Positions 37,005 through 49,799 are shown, counted from the first letter of the stretch. The stretch: 64,000 nucleotides of DNA from Theristus sp. LFF4_11 (GCA_030248135.1 JASANC010005775.1:1-64000), one strand, 5' to 3'. Made by a program: numbers and translations. The notes: generated by a model not told the origin, from the letters alone.

Positions 37005-38805
37005 ATGGATGAAAAAGTTGTTGATTTGAGAGGTGAGATATTGAAACCCGGAAACCACTGAAAATGTCATTAATTCAAGTCGTAATTCATTTCAATCTGA
37101 GTTCAAGCGAAAGCGAAGCGTCCATTACGAAATCGGGTTGTGGATAACGCGTGTGTCTGATGCACGCTCCGGTTTTGGTTGAACGCAGCTGATAATAGCA
37201 GCAGTTTACTTGTCACAGATCTGCGCAAGCCATACGCAACATCGTACTTTCTTGAAAGTGATCTGCCATCGCGCGATCCGCTGACTTTGTTTGATAACTG
37301 GTTTGAAACAGCGCAAGCACAGACCGAAATGTCATACGAAGAAGTGAACGCTGTCGCGTTGTCAACCGTCTCCAAGTATGACCTCAATAAGTGTCGTTAC
37401 CTCGTTAGTGTGACGCTTTGTTGAAGGAAGGATTTTGCGAAATCACCAAGGCAATCAATCGCACGTATTGCAGCTTTTTCAGTGAATTGGTGGGCGTACA
37501 ATACGTCAGATTTGAGATTCTTGAAACCATCATGAAAATGCTGCCTGGTCACTTTCGGTTGTTTTTTAATGTTTATATTTTCAGATCTGGCCAACCGACA
37601 TGCCGAATGCTGCTGCTGAAAACATACGGCAGCGACGGGTTTCAATTTTTCACGAACTACAACAGCAGGAAAGGCCGCGAGCTGGCCGACAATCCAAATG
37701 CGTGCATGCTCGCCTGTTGGCCGAAGTTGCATCGGCAGGTGTGAAAATAGTTTTTGGTTGTTTTGCTGAGTTTATCACATGTGTATTCCTAAGCGTTCCT
37801 TTTCAAGTGTCTGTGACACCGATCGTTGCTGACGAGTCCAAACGGTGTCGGCGTACAACGAATAATTGGCGAAACGCCCAACAGATCTACCAAATACTTT
37901 GATTGTATTTGTCACGTTCGCAGCTGGCTGGTTTGGAAAGAAGAGAAACTAAAGTCATTTCAAATCACACATAAGTGGATCATGCTTTTTTCAGATTCGA
38001 ATCGAAGGTACCGTGAGCAAATTGCCACCGCAATACGCAGAAGATTATTGGAAGAAGCGCCCCGTGCAGAGTCAGGCGAGCGCAGCAGTGAGCCCACAAA
38101 GCAGCGTTGTGCCGTCGAGAGAGGTCAGTTGATTGGTGGGCAGTCAGCTGATTGCTGTGAGAACGCAGTTTCATATTACGATTTTCAGGTGTCTTTTGAC
38201 ATCTATGTAAATCCAAACTTTTGGGGTTCAAATTAGTATCAAATTGTTCTTCAGCATCTCACGGAGTGTGTGAAAGAAATCACAGCAGCAAACGCCAATA
38301 ATCAGCATATACCACGGCCCGATCACTGGTTCGTCTTGCAAGTCGCGGAGAAAACGGCTTTTTTTACGTTTCCTGATATAATCTTTTATTTTGCTTCTGC
38401 GACTCAATCCGCGCATAGATAGAAGCACGCCTGACGTGGGAATTCAAAAGTCGTAGTGTCCGAGTCCCTGAGATTCACTCGAGTCACTGGCACGTTTGAA
38501 TTGTCGCATCAAGCATGATACTACTTTCCTTTCTACGTTTGTTAACGCAATAAGGATCAAAACTAAAAATGATAATACAAAAAAACATGTTTCCAGTTTT
38601 TCAGGGAAGTCTAACACATGAAGAAACATTTCCACTTTCTAGGGGCGGCTACATACTGAAGCCAGAACTGTACGAGTTTTGGCAGGGTCAGAGTGACAGG
38701 TTGCACGATCGAATACAGTTTCGCCGATTGGCAGATGACGAGAAAGTTGGTGGAAATGTGCATGCTGGCGAAAACGGCTGGGTCTATGAACGGCTGGCAC
38801 CTTAG
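37005..38805 (+). CDS. PNPO: Pyridoxamine 5'-phosphate oxidase
   Basis: FMN enzyme that oxidises pyridoxine or pyridoxamine 5'-phosphate to pyridoxal 5'-phosphate, the last step of vitamin B6 salvage, in the cytosol. Six exons: 37005-37032, 37189-37375, 37585-37738, 37995-38123, 38255-38328 and 38643-38805. They sum to 735 bases and 244 residues (human is 261). Visible signatures are [16 protein letters not shown], the FMN-binding [59 protein letters not shown], the short exon HIPRPDHW joined to [24 protein letters not shown], and the C-terminus WVYERLAP. Substrate-contacting Arg and His of RLHDR are kept. Every splice join preserves the frame. The last intron carries a dispersed repeat. Confidence 0.95.
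38390..38525. repeat. Dispersed repeat shared with EIF2B5 intron 1
   Basis: In the last PNPO intron. CTTCTGCGACTCAATCCGCG begins it and TTGAATTGTCGCATCAAGCA ends it, matching 2426-2540 with some substitutions and a different centre. Confidence 0.4.
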
Positions 38806-39285
38806 ACTTGTCTAAAGTATCGTTTAAAATAAGCTCGTGAAAAAACGTCATTATCCAGGAGTAAATCGCAGTTCTGTGGGATTAAACATTCCAAGTTGAC
38901 AGTCAACCAAGGTTTTCCCAAGGTTCACGAAGAATCACTCAATCAGCACATCCATAACTTTTATGCCGCCAAACCGGCCGGTTGATAAACTGGATTGCAG
39001 GGACTCTGACTTGGTGGAGACCCAGTAAGTACCAAGATCACAGAAATAACAGCATTATGAAAAAAACTGTAGATTGCTTAAATCTTTTCTGTCATGCGAG
39101 GTGAGATTGTCTTCCCAACTTTTCAAATGTGATAGCATCTCGAAATCAATGAACGTAGATCGCTTTATCACTTGCATCTGTACAAAGTAAATAACTGCCA
39201 TTACCGGTATGTTTTATCGACATAAAAATACAGCCACGTTACACGATGAATAGGATCGCTCAAGTTTTGCCCGTTTCAAAATGAA
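38806..39285. other. Convergent spacer between PNPO and SMARCAL1
   Basis: About 480 bases between two 3' ends. A direct repeat, TCAAGTTTTGCCCGTTT, occurs at about 39260 and 39292. Nothing else is supported. Confidence 0.5.
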
Positions 39286-42200
39286 TCATTCAAGTTTTGC
39301 CCGTTTTACGGCGCTGCCAGCGGGATGAGTGCCATTTGAAAGTGCGTTATTTTGTGCGTCAATGTCGTCTGAAAACAACTCTGCGTACAGCTCTGGATCA
39401 CAAAGCACATCATCTGCATCAGTCCTGTTTTCATCGTGGCTTGTCTTGGTTGGCGAGAGCCCTTCGGACGAGTCACTTAGACGCTTGAAGTATTGCGTGA
39501 TTTCGTATGTGGCCTGTATCAAAAAAAGTAACACGAAATATGCCTTAAGAAAGGGCACCATAGAATTTTCCATGAAACTTCAATGATGAACACGTTCCAA
39601 TATATTTTATTTATGAACTGTATTATATAAATTGACCGCGCAAGCATTAAGCAGCCAATCAGCGTGCACCACGAACAGCGCACACCTTTGTCGTTTGTGT
39701 GTTGCATGCAGACTCACATGGCATGCATCGTTGGCGCCCCCATACGCGTGCTGCTTGTGCTGCAGCTCGCGTGTCTCCCGAGTGCTGTCTCGCACGCGTG
39801 TTGTGTCCACGGCACGCAGTGCGTTCGTCGCCAGCGACACGCTTGAGAGCACTTTCAGTTTGTTGTTCAAGATTTGCCTGCGAATTCAATAGTCGCATTG
39901 CTAAATGGAATGGGCTAAATCACATGGTGTAGCTCAATGTATGATAACTACTGGACACCATTTGCTTGTTCTGGCGGTCCGTTTCAGACTAATATGTTTT
40001 GAATGCCAGAACTAACAGAACAGTTTTTTGTTTCAGAATGAGATGTTATGGATTTGAAAAGCTAGCGAACCAAATCTGATCGTCTACGGTGCCAGCAGCC
40101 ACCAGGAATATCACCCGAACTGTCTGTGTTTGGCCGGTTCGGTGCGCGCGGTCTTCCGCTTGGATGATGTGCTGCAAGTGTGAATTCAATGTATCACATC
40201 GGAAAGCTTTCAAGGAGAAAAAAAGAAAAACGAAATGTTGCATCGTACCCTACATGTTTCATGCTAGATCATTGTACACCGACACCGTCCCACTCACGTG
40301 CATGATTCCAAAGCGCCATATTACGATAATAATACGACCAGTTATGAGCTTTACAACCGAAGCCAAGCAATAGCACAAGAACTCCACCCGCACCAACGAG
40401 CGCAAATCACCCTGTGCCCACCCCCCACCAACCGCGGGCGTCCAATGGAGCTCAGCAAATACGACTGTGTTCGCTGCGGTGAGCGTGATGCCGGTTGACG
40501 CGGCCGTGATGCTCAGCAACGCCACGCGCACGCTACGCTCGTGCTGGAAACGGTCGACGCGCTCCTGTCGATGCGCCGCGGGCGTCTGACCGTCGATTCG
40601 AATGTAGGCGAAATGCTGCATAGAAGTGAAAGCAATCAATACACATGACATGAGCCACTCGTGCAGATTTTCTGACCGAAATTGTTGTGAACTGCGTTTC
40701 GGACAAGCTTTCATCTCACTCATAGGTCATACCAATGACTGCGTCTACAAAGACAGCAGAGTTAATTTAACGCATCTAAATGGGGAAAGCTGCTTGAACT
40801 GCAGATATTGCGGTCTAACAAACGAAAATCACATTAATTCGGTCGTGTGCAACACCCAGCCACGACCAATTGATATGACGACACTGCACGCGCTGTGTGC
40901 GGCTGTGGGACGAACTCGTAATTTATTTATCTGATAGATTCTCGCAAACCGCCAGCGCACACCTCGTTCGAGAGCGTCTGCTCCAGATGATCGAGCATGT
41001 TTGCGTGATGCGCGAACACCAACATCTTCACGTCATCGTCATTCTTGAGCAGTCCAACGATTTGGTCACCGACCGCAGCGCATTTCGCAATCGCCGTCGA
41101 CTCGAACAGCGCGAATATGTTGCTGTCCGAAAGACCGCTGCTGGAGGTGGAGGCGGGGGTGCAATGGAGATTATTGTGAAAGATCGCCTGGAAATCGCGA
41201 CGTGTCTGCTGCGCGCGACGATACGCCTCGCGGACGGACTCCTTGTCGATGACGACCACTTCGCGCTCCTTCGGTGGCAGCGCCTCTTGCAGTTCGCTTT
41301 TCAGTCGCCTGTGTGTGTTCGCAAAATGCTGTAGCTTCATACGGGGTCTAAAAAAATGACGAGATGCCTGAAGTGCATTGCTGCTTATTGTGAGCTAGTC
41401 GAACAAGCTACCAAATCGACTATCCAACACCAACTTGAGTGGGTGCTCTTCGTTTAAATCAGCGTGGTGTGCGGGTAATAATTTGTATTGAAAGAGCATA
41501 CGTTTTTCGTCAATTGTTATACGTTTTCTGCAAAATGTTCAATCACAAATGGAATGCAACGAATGCGACCCACCTGATCATGACCGTTCTCTTCAGCAAT
41601 AACGTCAACTCGGTTGTGTTCGCGGCGCCATTAGCCTTGTATCCAAATTTGTCCTCGTGTCCCTCGCAATATCGATCGCCGAACTGTTTGAACGTCACCG
41701 AGCGCAGCCACCGCGGGTTGATCATTTTCAGTTGCGTGAACAGCTCGGCCGGTTTTGCCAACGCCGGCGTGCCGGACAGAAAGACCACGCGAGTGGCTTG
41801 CTGCAGAACATTGGAGCTTGAAAATCGTTTTAATTGGTGCTGTCAAAAATGCGTTGAAAGCGTGACAATGCCGACCTTTGTCAGTTTCGCGGCAATTTTC
41901 GATCGCTTCGACTTTTGATCTTTCACCGAATGAGATTCGTCCTGAAAGAAAAAGAAATTGTCCATTTAGAATGCTAGTTGGAATTTTCCCAGTTATCCAC
42001 TTTTACGAACGCTAACGTCACTTTTTGTTATGAATAAAAAAAGAAATTCTTTTACCAAAATAACAAACGGAAACTGCGACAGCAGCTCCGATGGCACGTT
42101 GGTCAGCATCGTGTACGTCATCACCACGATCGATCGTGCATTCGTTGCCAGCTGGCGAGCGTCTGACGTCTTGCAAATCTCGATACAGTCAACGTTCACT

Positions 42201-44520
42201 GAGCCGTGCTCGCCCACCCATTGTTGCACCGCCTCAAACAACCGATTGTTGTCATGAACGCATTTTTTGTCCAACTAGCAGAATTAGTTCAAAAAACTGT
42301 TCAATTTTTTTCAAAAAAACCTGTTTCCATTTCGCCCTCATTGACGCTTCACAAACCACCAAGACCGGCCAGTCGTCACGAAAGTAGAGCGTTGCCGCCA
42401 ACGCCTGCACGGTTTTGCCGAGGCCCATTTCGTCGGCCAACAGGACGCGACCGCCTCTGCGCACGATTTCTCTGTTTTGAAAGAAAATTTTGATTCGACA
42501 AGCGCACAACACAACTAGAGTCTGCCTTCTTTGAAACAGATGGCGAAGCTGAAGCATAACCCGTGCGGTGGAATGTGGCGAATCATGCCGCCCAGCGCCA
42601 TGAGGCGACCATTAGCGCAAATCTCACCAAGTTCCACCACACCGTTGCACACTAATGTATGTCGGGTTGTTGAACAAAAAACCAAAACATTAAATAAAAA
42701 CGAGGTATGATATCGGTTTGGAAAAGGGGTATATATGAGGTCACCGAAACAGAATCAGAAAAGTTCCGCCATATGGGAGTCATTCGGGAGGCGTTTGCAC
42801 ATAAAATGTGGTTTTTCTGACTCCCTAATTGATTGGGCACAACTTTGGTTTTCCAAATTGTTTTGAACAATTGACAAAAAAATGACTTTTGTTTTTTTTT
42901 GTGATGAAGACAACGATAATATGATACGTTGCTGCGTTGCTGCTTTTCTCAAATTCAAGAGCCCAAAATGCACTCTAACTTCACTCCGTGAATTTGGTAG
43001 GGATACAGTCGCGACAGCAGCTCGCTCGGCAGACGCGGGGAAAGCGCAATGTTGGTGACACTTTTCGTTTGAATCGCTTTGCCAGCAATCTCAGCCGCAT
43101 ACTCGCTGCGAACCCAACCGGGCAGCTGGCTCAACTGCAGTCGGTCGCCGAAACAGTCCGCCAACTTTGTGCCTGACAATCAGTTGAGTTTTGTTGGGTT
43201 CGCTACCAGCGAATGCATTGACGTCGTTATTTCATGCGTGAACAACGTGCATGGCAATGACACAAAAATGGAAACTCACATAGTTCAGTATAGTGCTTCA
43301 GCTCGAATGAGTTCGTTTTCTTCTGCCCGTCTGAAAAAAGCAAAGTAAGTACAAAAATGCAATTCACAGCAATCGCTCTTCACAGATTGTAACAGCAACG
43401 CAATTGATCTTGAAATCTTTAATGAACCATGCACAATTGTGAGGTGACACACACATCGTATCCACAGAACAGTACCGTGGGCGGGGGGGGGGGGGGGGGG
43501 GGGACACCCCCCCCCCACAGCACCCGGGCCCGTCGGGGGGGGGGGGTGGGGGGGGCACCGTGCCACCCCCCCCCCCTAAAACCGGGCACCCCCCCCCCAT
43601 CGTACCCCCCCCCCCTCGAAAATTTGGCCGACACCCCCCCCCCACCCCCCCATGAAATTTTGTCTGGCGGACACCCCCCCCCCAAAATTTTCTGCACACC
43701 CTAAATTTTTTTTCGAAAATCATGATTTTTTGTCTATAAAGTCCATAATATAAGCTGAATATATGATAACTTGACCATCTTCATTGTTATTTCAAAGATT
43801 TTGCAGCAAAATTTAGCGTTTTTCCTTTCAAATTTGAGCGAAAAAATTTCATGGGGGGGTGGGTGGGGGGGGGTGGACCCCCCCCCACAGAAAATTTTGA
43901 AAAAATGCACCCCCCCCCATGGGACCCCCCGGGGGGGGGGTCCCACGTTACCATAGGTTGGACCCCCCCCCTCACTTTTTGGTCGGCACCCCCCCCACGG
44001 TACCATACCCCCCCCCTCGAAAATTTTTTTGGGCCCACGGTACTGCCACAGAATATAACATTCCAAACCAGAACTGAAACCAACCGTACTGCCTTGACTC
44101 GATCGTTTTGCACACGTCGACGAAATCGCGATCGAAATCACTGCTGGTCGCTTCGAATCGATCCGGTTGAATCAACGCCATTGCAACAATCAGCTTCTTT
44201 TGAAAGCCACTGCTTTTGATACGTGTCGGTTCATGCAGTCTTTGTTGCGTTACTGAACTTCTTTGTAGTTCTTGTGAATGTGAAGCTGGTGGATTAAGCA
44301 AATGTTTTGAGAAATAACTGCTGCGCTGCAAGTCTTGTGCCGCTGATGTCGACAGCGACGTTGACGGTGTAGCACTGTTGCCATGCGAATTTTTCGCTTG
44401 TTCGGAAAATTGTCTGCGCATTTCTGCCTCTTTGCGGCGTTGAAGGGCAAGCTCTCGGTTCTGGGCACATCGCCGTCGACGTTCTTCTGTCATTCCATTC
44501 GCTTCCGTTGTTGACGACAT
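39286..44520 (-). CDS. SMARCAL1: SMARCAL1-like annealing helicase (HARP)
   Basis: Nuclear SNF2-family enzyme that re-anneals RPA-coated DNA and remodels stalled forks. The N-terminus from 44520 reads MSSTTEANG, then [20 protein letters not shown], which resembles the RPA32-binding helix of human SMARCAL1. A HARP motif is split between exon 44520-44085 ([14 protein letters not shown]) and about 43331-43280 ([11 protein letters not shown]). Helicase motifs follow: [27 protein letters not shown] (motif I, near 42410-42450), LDESHS (II), [20 protein letters not shown] (III), [13 protein letters not shown] (IV), [17 protein letters not shown] (V) and [11 protein letters not shown] (VI, near 40130-40170). 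The tail ends SAVKRAKLE at 39286. All ATPase motifs are intact. One intron hosts transposon A1. A few joins near 42500-43000 are uncertain. Confidence 0.9.
43470..44045. mobile_element. Family A element, copy 1: G/C-homopolymer DNA transposon
   Basis: 576 bases, ends CAGTACCGTGGGC and GCCCACGGTACTG, flanked by an exact 8-bp target duplication CCACAGAA (43462-43469 and 44046-44053). The interior alternates runs of 7-21 G or C with short AT-rich words such as GAAAATTTGGCCGACAC. The only normal-composition part, about 43700-43850, codes for nothing. It lies in a SMARCAL1 intron. An 8-bp duplication is typical of hAT transposases. Confidence 0.88.
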
Positions 44521-45182
44521 CGCTCTCTGCCTCCACTCAAGTGGAACAACGGAAAGAGCAAAGGCAACCAATTTGGTTGGTTGATCTGGTCTAAATTTGA
44601 GAAGCACATTGTTGTTAGAAGCTGCAAATCGAATAAGTCGACAAAGAATCTTATCCTTTGAAAAGCCTTGATTAATAAGAGCAGAGGTAAGCAGTAGCGA
44701 AAGCGGGACCTCGGGGGGACTCGGGTGAGGGGGGGGGGGTGTTTCATAGTTGTTCCAGAGCCGAGGGGTTGGGGGGGGGGCGATATAGATAGCTGGAGCA
44801 AATTTTCTAGATAGATAGATAGCTGGAAAATTTTGGGGGGGGGGCCGCGGGGGGGGCCATGTGACTTTGGGGGGGGCCGGTCAAAATTTTGAAATTTGAT
44901 AGATAGATAGCTAAAACGCTAAAAAAAGCTATAAAAACAGCAAAATAATGCTAAAAATACACTAAAAATCAAGTATAAACGCGTATTTTACCTAAAATTA
45001 GCGAAATTTTCAAGAATTACGAGCAAAAATGGTCAATTTTGGTCAAAAATTGACTCATTTTATGTCTTCGAAGACAAAATTTTTTAGATAGATAGCTGGC
45101 TGAGAAATTTTTTTGGATAGATAATAGCTGAGCCAAAAAAACCTGTTTGATAGAGATAGATTCAAAAATTTTTTGGGGGGGG

Positions 45183-46420
45183 CCGGTGTCACGATTTTAT
45201 TTCCCCGTGTTTTTTTTCCCCGTCCGGGGATTTAACCATGGTGCTAAATCCCCGTACGGGGAATGGACCATGGTGTTAATTCCCCGTAGCCGTTTTAAAA
45301 ACCCCGTATGCAATATTTCCAAATCCAGCTGAATACAGGCTGTCACATGCCCACCATACAACGCGAATCCATGTGCGGTGCAAATGGTAACGTATCACAA
45401 ATATCACTTCAACAACAATGTGAAATAAAGAGAACAAAGTGGACGCAAAGAGAAAAACACGTATCGTGTGATTTACGTAATGGTTACTGGCCACAGAAGT
45501 GAAACACTCACTAACTAGTGTGGCATGTTCACCCAGGTGCATAATTACGTCACAGTTATCGATACATGAGTCCACAAAATGTCCCAGTCATGGACCGTTT
45601 TGCATTTGCAGACTGTTTTATTCATGCTGTTCGGTTGGTTTTTTACCTGTAATTTTGTTTCGTTTGCTTTGCTGGATTCGTTTTCACTCTTACAACTCTT
45701 TCAAAGATGTTTTAATTTTACTTTTTGATTTTAAAAGTGAACTTATATTTTTCTCTGTCAATTTTGTTTCGTTTGCTCTGCTGGATTGTTTTCACTCATT
45801 GAACATTTTCAAACGTGTTTTTGTTCTACTTTTTGGTTCTAAAAGTGCACTTCAATTCAGTAGGCAGGCAAAAGCCGCCGAACGGTTTCACTCTTATTCA
45901 CGCGTAATTATTGGTTTTCTGTCTTCTTCTTGCACCCCCAATTTATGATTTCTGTGCTTCAAAAACTGTTGAATTTCATGTATTGTTGCTCGATTTATAC
46001 AATTTGCGTTGTTGTTGTTTTGTTCTGTGCTATTTATTCAAAAGTGTTTTATTTTTGTTTGTTTTTTTTCCCAAAAACAACACTGCTTTTTGTGTTGTTC
46101 GAATTGCACATATGCTCCTCACTTTGCACCTCTTTCTCACACGTGACAAAATTATTTCCTCAAGTGTGCTCCATTTTCTTATTTCTGCATGTGAATAAAA
46201 TGCACACTACGATTTGCACTGCACCGCACACGGATTCGCGTTGTATTGTGGGCATGTGACAGCCTGTATTCAGCTGGATTTGGAAATACTGCATACGGGG
46301 TTTTTAAAACGGCTACGGGGAATTAACACCATAGTCCATTCCCCGTACGGGGATTTAGCACCATGGTTAAATCCCCGGACGGGGAAATAAAAACACGGGG
46401 AAATAAAATCGTGACACCGG
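45183..46420. mobile_element. Element E, long-inverted-repeat transposon
   Basis: Inverted arms of about 175 bases. The left arm starts CCGGTGTCACGATTTTATTT, passes through CCCCGTACGGGGA and GCTGAATACAGGCTGTCACA, and the same sequence returns inverted at 46245-46420. The 880-base centre is T-rich with no domain I recognise. The insertion site lies in a G/C run, so the target duplication cannot be resolved; a 4-base GGCC is possible. Confidence 0.75.
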
Positions 46421-46490
46421 CCCCCCCCAGGCCCCCCCCCTAGAACAACTATGGGGTGTTTGCCTAATTTTACAGGGGGGGGGGGGTCAG

Positions 46491-46556
46491 TAGTACCGTG
46501 GGCGCGGGGGGTGGGGGGTACACGGTACCCCCCACCCCCCTCGTCTTCGGTACTGC
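46491..46556. repeat. Short family A derivative
   Basis: About 60 bases from CAGTAGTACCGTGGGC to TCTTCGGTACTG with a GTACACGGTAC palindrome inside. It has family A-like ends but almost no interior. No clear target duplication. Confidence 0.45.
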
Positions 46557-46645
46557 ACATGCCCCCCCCGCGGCCCCCCCCCCAAAATTTTCCAGCTGTC
46601 TATCTGGAAAATTTGCTCCAGCTATCTATATCGGCCCCCCCAACC

Positions 46646-47684
46646 TAGGGTTAAGGGCTTTGAAAAAAAAAAATTTATTTTTTTTTCGTTTTTAAAAAAA
46701 AAATTTGGATTTTTTTTTCAAACTTAAAAAAAAAAATTGAAAATTTTTTCTTCTACTTTGCTCTGAAAATTCGATTTATGGCATAATTTTTTGAAAGTTC
46801 AAACCAAATTTTCTTCCCAACTTCTTTGTGTGCTTAGGTAAATGTCATTATTTGGTCATTTTGACCGACGTACTCCATGTTTTTCGATTTGGATGACTTC
46901 TAGAGTCAATTTTTAGCGTTGAAATGACTTAACTGAATTGAAATATCGTTTCAGAAATCGTTTTCTTGCAACTTAGAACATGTTTTTCAGTCGGTAGGCC
47001 ATGAGATGAACATGATATCTTGTTGATTGGCGTATGTTATAGGTCTACAATGGAGTTGTGCGATATATTGTTAAACAATTTGAGCGGAGATGTTGGTTAA
47101 TACCACATCACACGACCGTTTTTCAGATACCCGATAACATGGCCACATGTTAAAACTTGCGTGCTGAGCTAAACTAACGTGTTAAACTTGCGTCTGTCAG
47201 TTGCCCGCAACGTGATCGCGAAATCATGGTACGTGTTTTCGATACGATGATTTGAAGAGTGGGCTCTCGCCATGTGGCAGATAGCATAGCTGGTTGAACC
47301 TGAAAGTAAGTGTCTTGGGGGGGGGGGGGCGACCGGGTCGACAGGGGTTGCCGACTTAGCTACAGCAAACAGGAATTTTTGAACACAGTCAAATTTTGGT
47401 AATTTTCTAAAGAGGAACCACTAAGAACGGTTCAATATTCAAGTACACGTGAAAAATTGCCCTGTTTTACTGTTGAAAATGCAACTTTCCCTCTATGAAA
47501 TGGACATAATTTCAATAAAACACGATTTTCGCTCTTATAGTTTCCCGGATCGTTCTGAAAATAGTCTAGATGAACTCAGCTCGACGAGACGCTTCGAACG
47601 AACCTAACTTGTAAAAAAAATTTTTTTTTTTTTAAATTTTTTTTAATTTAAAAAAAAATCCGGATTTTTTTTCCCCTAACCCTA
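46646..47684. mobile_element. Family B element, copy B1
   Basis: 1,039 bases, ends TAGGGTTAAGGGCTTTG and TTTTCCCCTAACCCTA, flanked by the exact 8-bp duplication CCCCAACC (46638-46645, 47685-47692). Next to each end are long A/T homopolymers. The unique middle (about 46740-47600) is shared almost base for base with B2 and B3 and has no coding capacity. 8-bp duplication and TAGGG ends fit hAT elements. Confidence 0.88.
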
Positions 47685-48999
47685 CCCCAACCCCCCGGCT
47701 CTGGAACAACTATGGCAGATACCCGTGTACCCCCCTCCCCCCTTTACCTCGACACGGGTACTAGACTCCCCCCCACCCCCCTCCGCGAGAAAACACGGGA
47801 TCGCACCCCCCCTCACGACGGTGGTCAATCTCATCTCAATTTTTTCCAAAAATACCGTAATTTTTGCATTTTTCTTGACGTTTGTTTTTGTCCCTGCACA
47901 GATTTTGTTGTTTCTGACCAAACAAGCAGCTTGTTTACACAAAATATTCTGTATTTTACAAGAATTTCTGTGTTTTTCCGAGGCAAAAATTTGGTATTAC
48001 CCGTGCGATCCCGTGCACCCCCCCCCCTCACGAAATTTTTCTGCCAGTGCACCTAGGGTTAGGGGCTTTGAAAAAAAAAATTTTTTTTAAATTTTTTTTT
48101 CGTTTTTTTTTTAAAAATTTGGATTTTTTTTTCAAACTTAAAAAAAAATTTGAAAAATTTTTCTTCCACTTTGCTCTGAAAATTCGATTTATGGCATAAT
48201 TTTTTGAAAGTTCAAACCAAATTTTCTTCCCAACTTCTTTGTGTGCTTAGGTACATGTCATTATTTGGTCATTTTGACCGACGTACTCCATGTTTTTCGA
48301 TTTGGATGACTTCTAGAGTCAATTTTTAGCGTTGAAATGACTTAACTGAATTGAAATATCGTTTCAGAAATCGTTTTCTTGCAACTTAGAACATGTTTTT
48401 TCAGTCGGTAGGCCATGAGATGAACATGATATCTTGTTGATTGGCGTACGTTATAGGTCTACAATGGAGTTGTGCGATATATTGTTAAACAATTGGAGCG
48501 GGGATGTTGGTTAATACCACATCACACGACCGTTTTTCAGATACCCGATAACATGGCCACATGTTAAAACTTGCGTGCTGAGCTAAACTAACGTGTTAAA
48601 CTTGCGTCTGTCAGTTGCCCGCAACCAGTACCGTGGGCGGGGGGTACACCCTCCCCCAGAGCACCAGAGACCGTCGGGTGGGGGGGGGGCACCGTGCCAC
48701 CCCCCCTAAAACCGGGCACCCCCCCATCGGACCCCCCCCCTCGAAAATTTGGCCGACACCCCCCCACACCCCCCATGAAATTTTGTCTGGCGGAGACCCC
48801 CCCCCCCCAAAATTTTCTGCACACCCTAAATTTTTTTTCGAAAATCATGATTTTTTGTCTGTAAAGTCCATAATATGAGCTGAATATATGATAACTTGAC
48901 CATCTTCAGTGTAATTTCAAAGATTTTGCAGCAAAATTTAGCGTTTTTCCTTTCAAATTTAAGCGAAAAAATTTCATGGGGGGGGTGGGGGGGTGGACC

Positions 49000-49742
49000 T
49001 AGAGATGTAAGGGTCAAAAAAAAAATTTTTTTTAATTTTTTTTTAAAAAAAAGTAAAAAAAATGAGCATTTTTTTATTATTTTTTTTTTAAAATTTTTGA
49101 AATTTTTTCTTTAATGTGCCCTGAAAATGCCGTTTTTGGCATAATTTTTCGAAAGTTCAACAAAAATTTTCTTTGACTTTACCTTGTCACTTAGTCTTCA
49201 ACGCTGCAGGTGGTATTCTGGATTGATTTATCGACTGTTTTCAGCCTTGGTGAGTGATGATCGACTCGCGCATTGATTGATTGATTGATTGATTGATAGT
49301 TCAACAAATTCCGATGTCGCTAAGGTGAGATAGAAGCAGAGAACTCACATTTACGCATCGTTTTTCAGGATCTCGAAAGGTGGAAATTGCACTGTCTGCC
49401 ACTGCAAGCGTAACTTCGTTGGTTGCTCGTTGCTGTTTCGCCTCGTGTCGTCAGCGTGATCACACCGGTTTGTTGTGGAACTTGTTTCCATGTTATTTGA
49501 GGTGAATTGAGAGGCAAAACACGAGACGTGATGTCGTCGGTGGGAAAATGGGGTCGCCGAAACCAAGTCTGAAATTTTCACCCTCCTCCCATATGAGTGG
49601 GGGTCATATGGTAAGTCGGTGGCTCCTCAGATGGTGATATTCGGACTCCCTAAAAAATTCTGAACAACTTTCATTAAAAAAAAAAAAAAATTTTTAAATT
49701 TTAAGAAAAAAAATAGAAAATTTTTTTTTCTTGACATCTCTA
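49000..49742. mobile_element. Element C, hAT-type MITE inside A2
   Basis: 743 bases, ends TAGAGATGT and ACATCTCTA, exact 8-bp duplication GGTGGACC at 48992-48999 and 49743-49750. The ends and duplication length match the hAT consensus. A/T homopolymers lie just inside both ends. A (GATT)n run is near 49272-49297. No transposase is encoded. Confidence 0.88.
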
Positions 49743-49799
49743 GGTGGACCCCCCGGGTGACCCCCCCCACAGAAAATTTTGAAAAAATGCACCCCCCCC

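Noticed and set aside
43364..44219. Long Gly/Pro-rich open stretches on both strands as coding repeats
   Set aside because: They are translations of G and C homopolymers within transposon A1.
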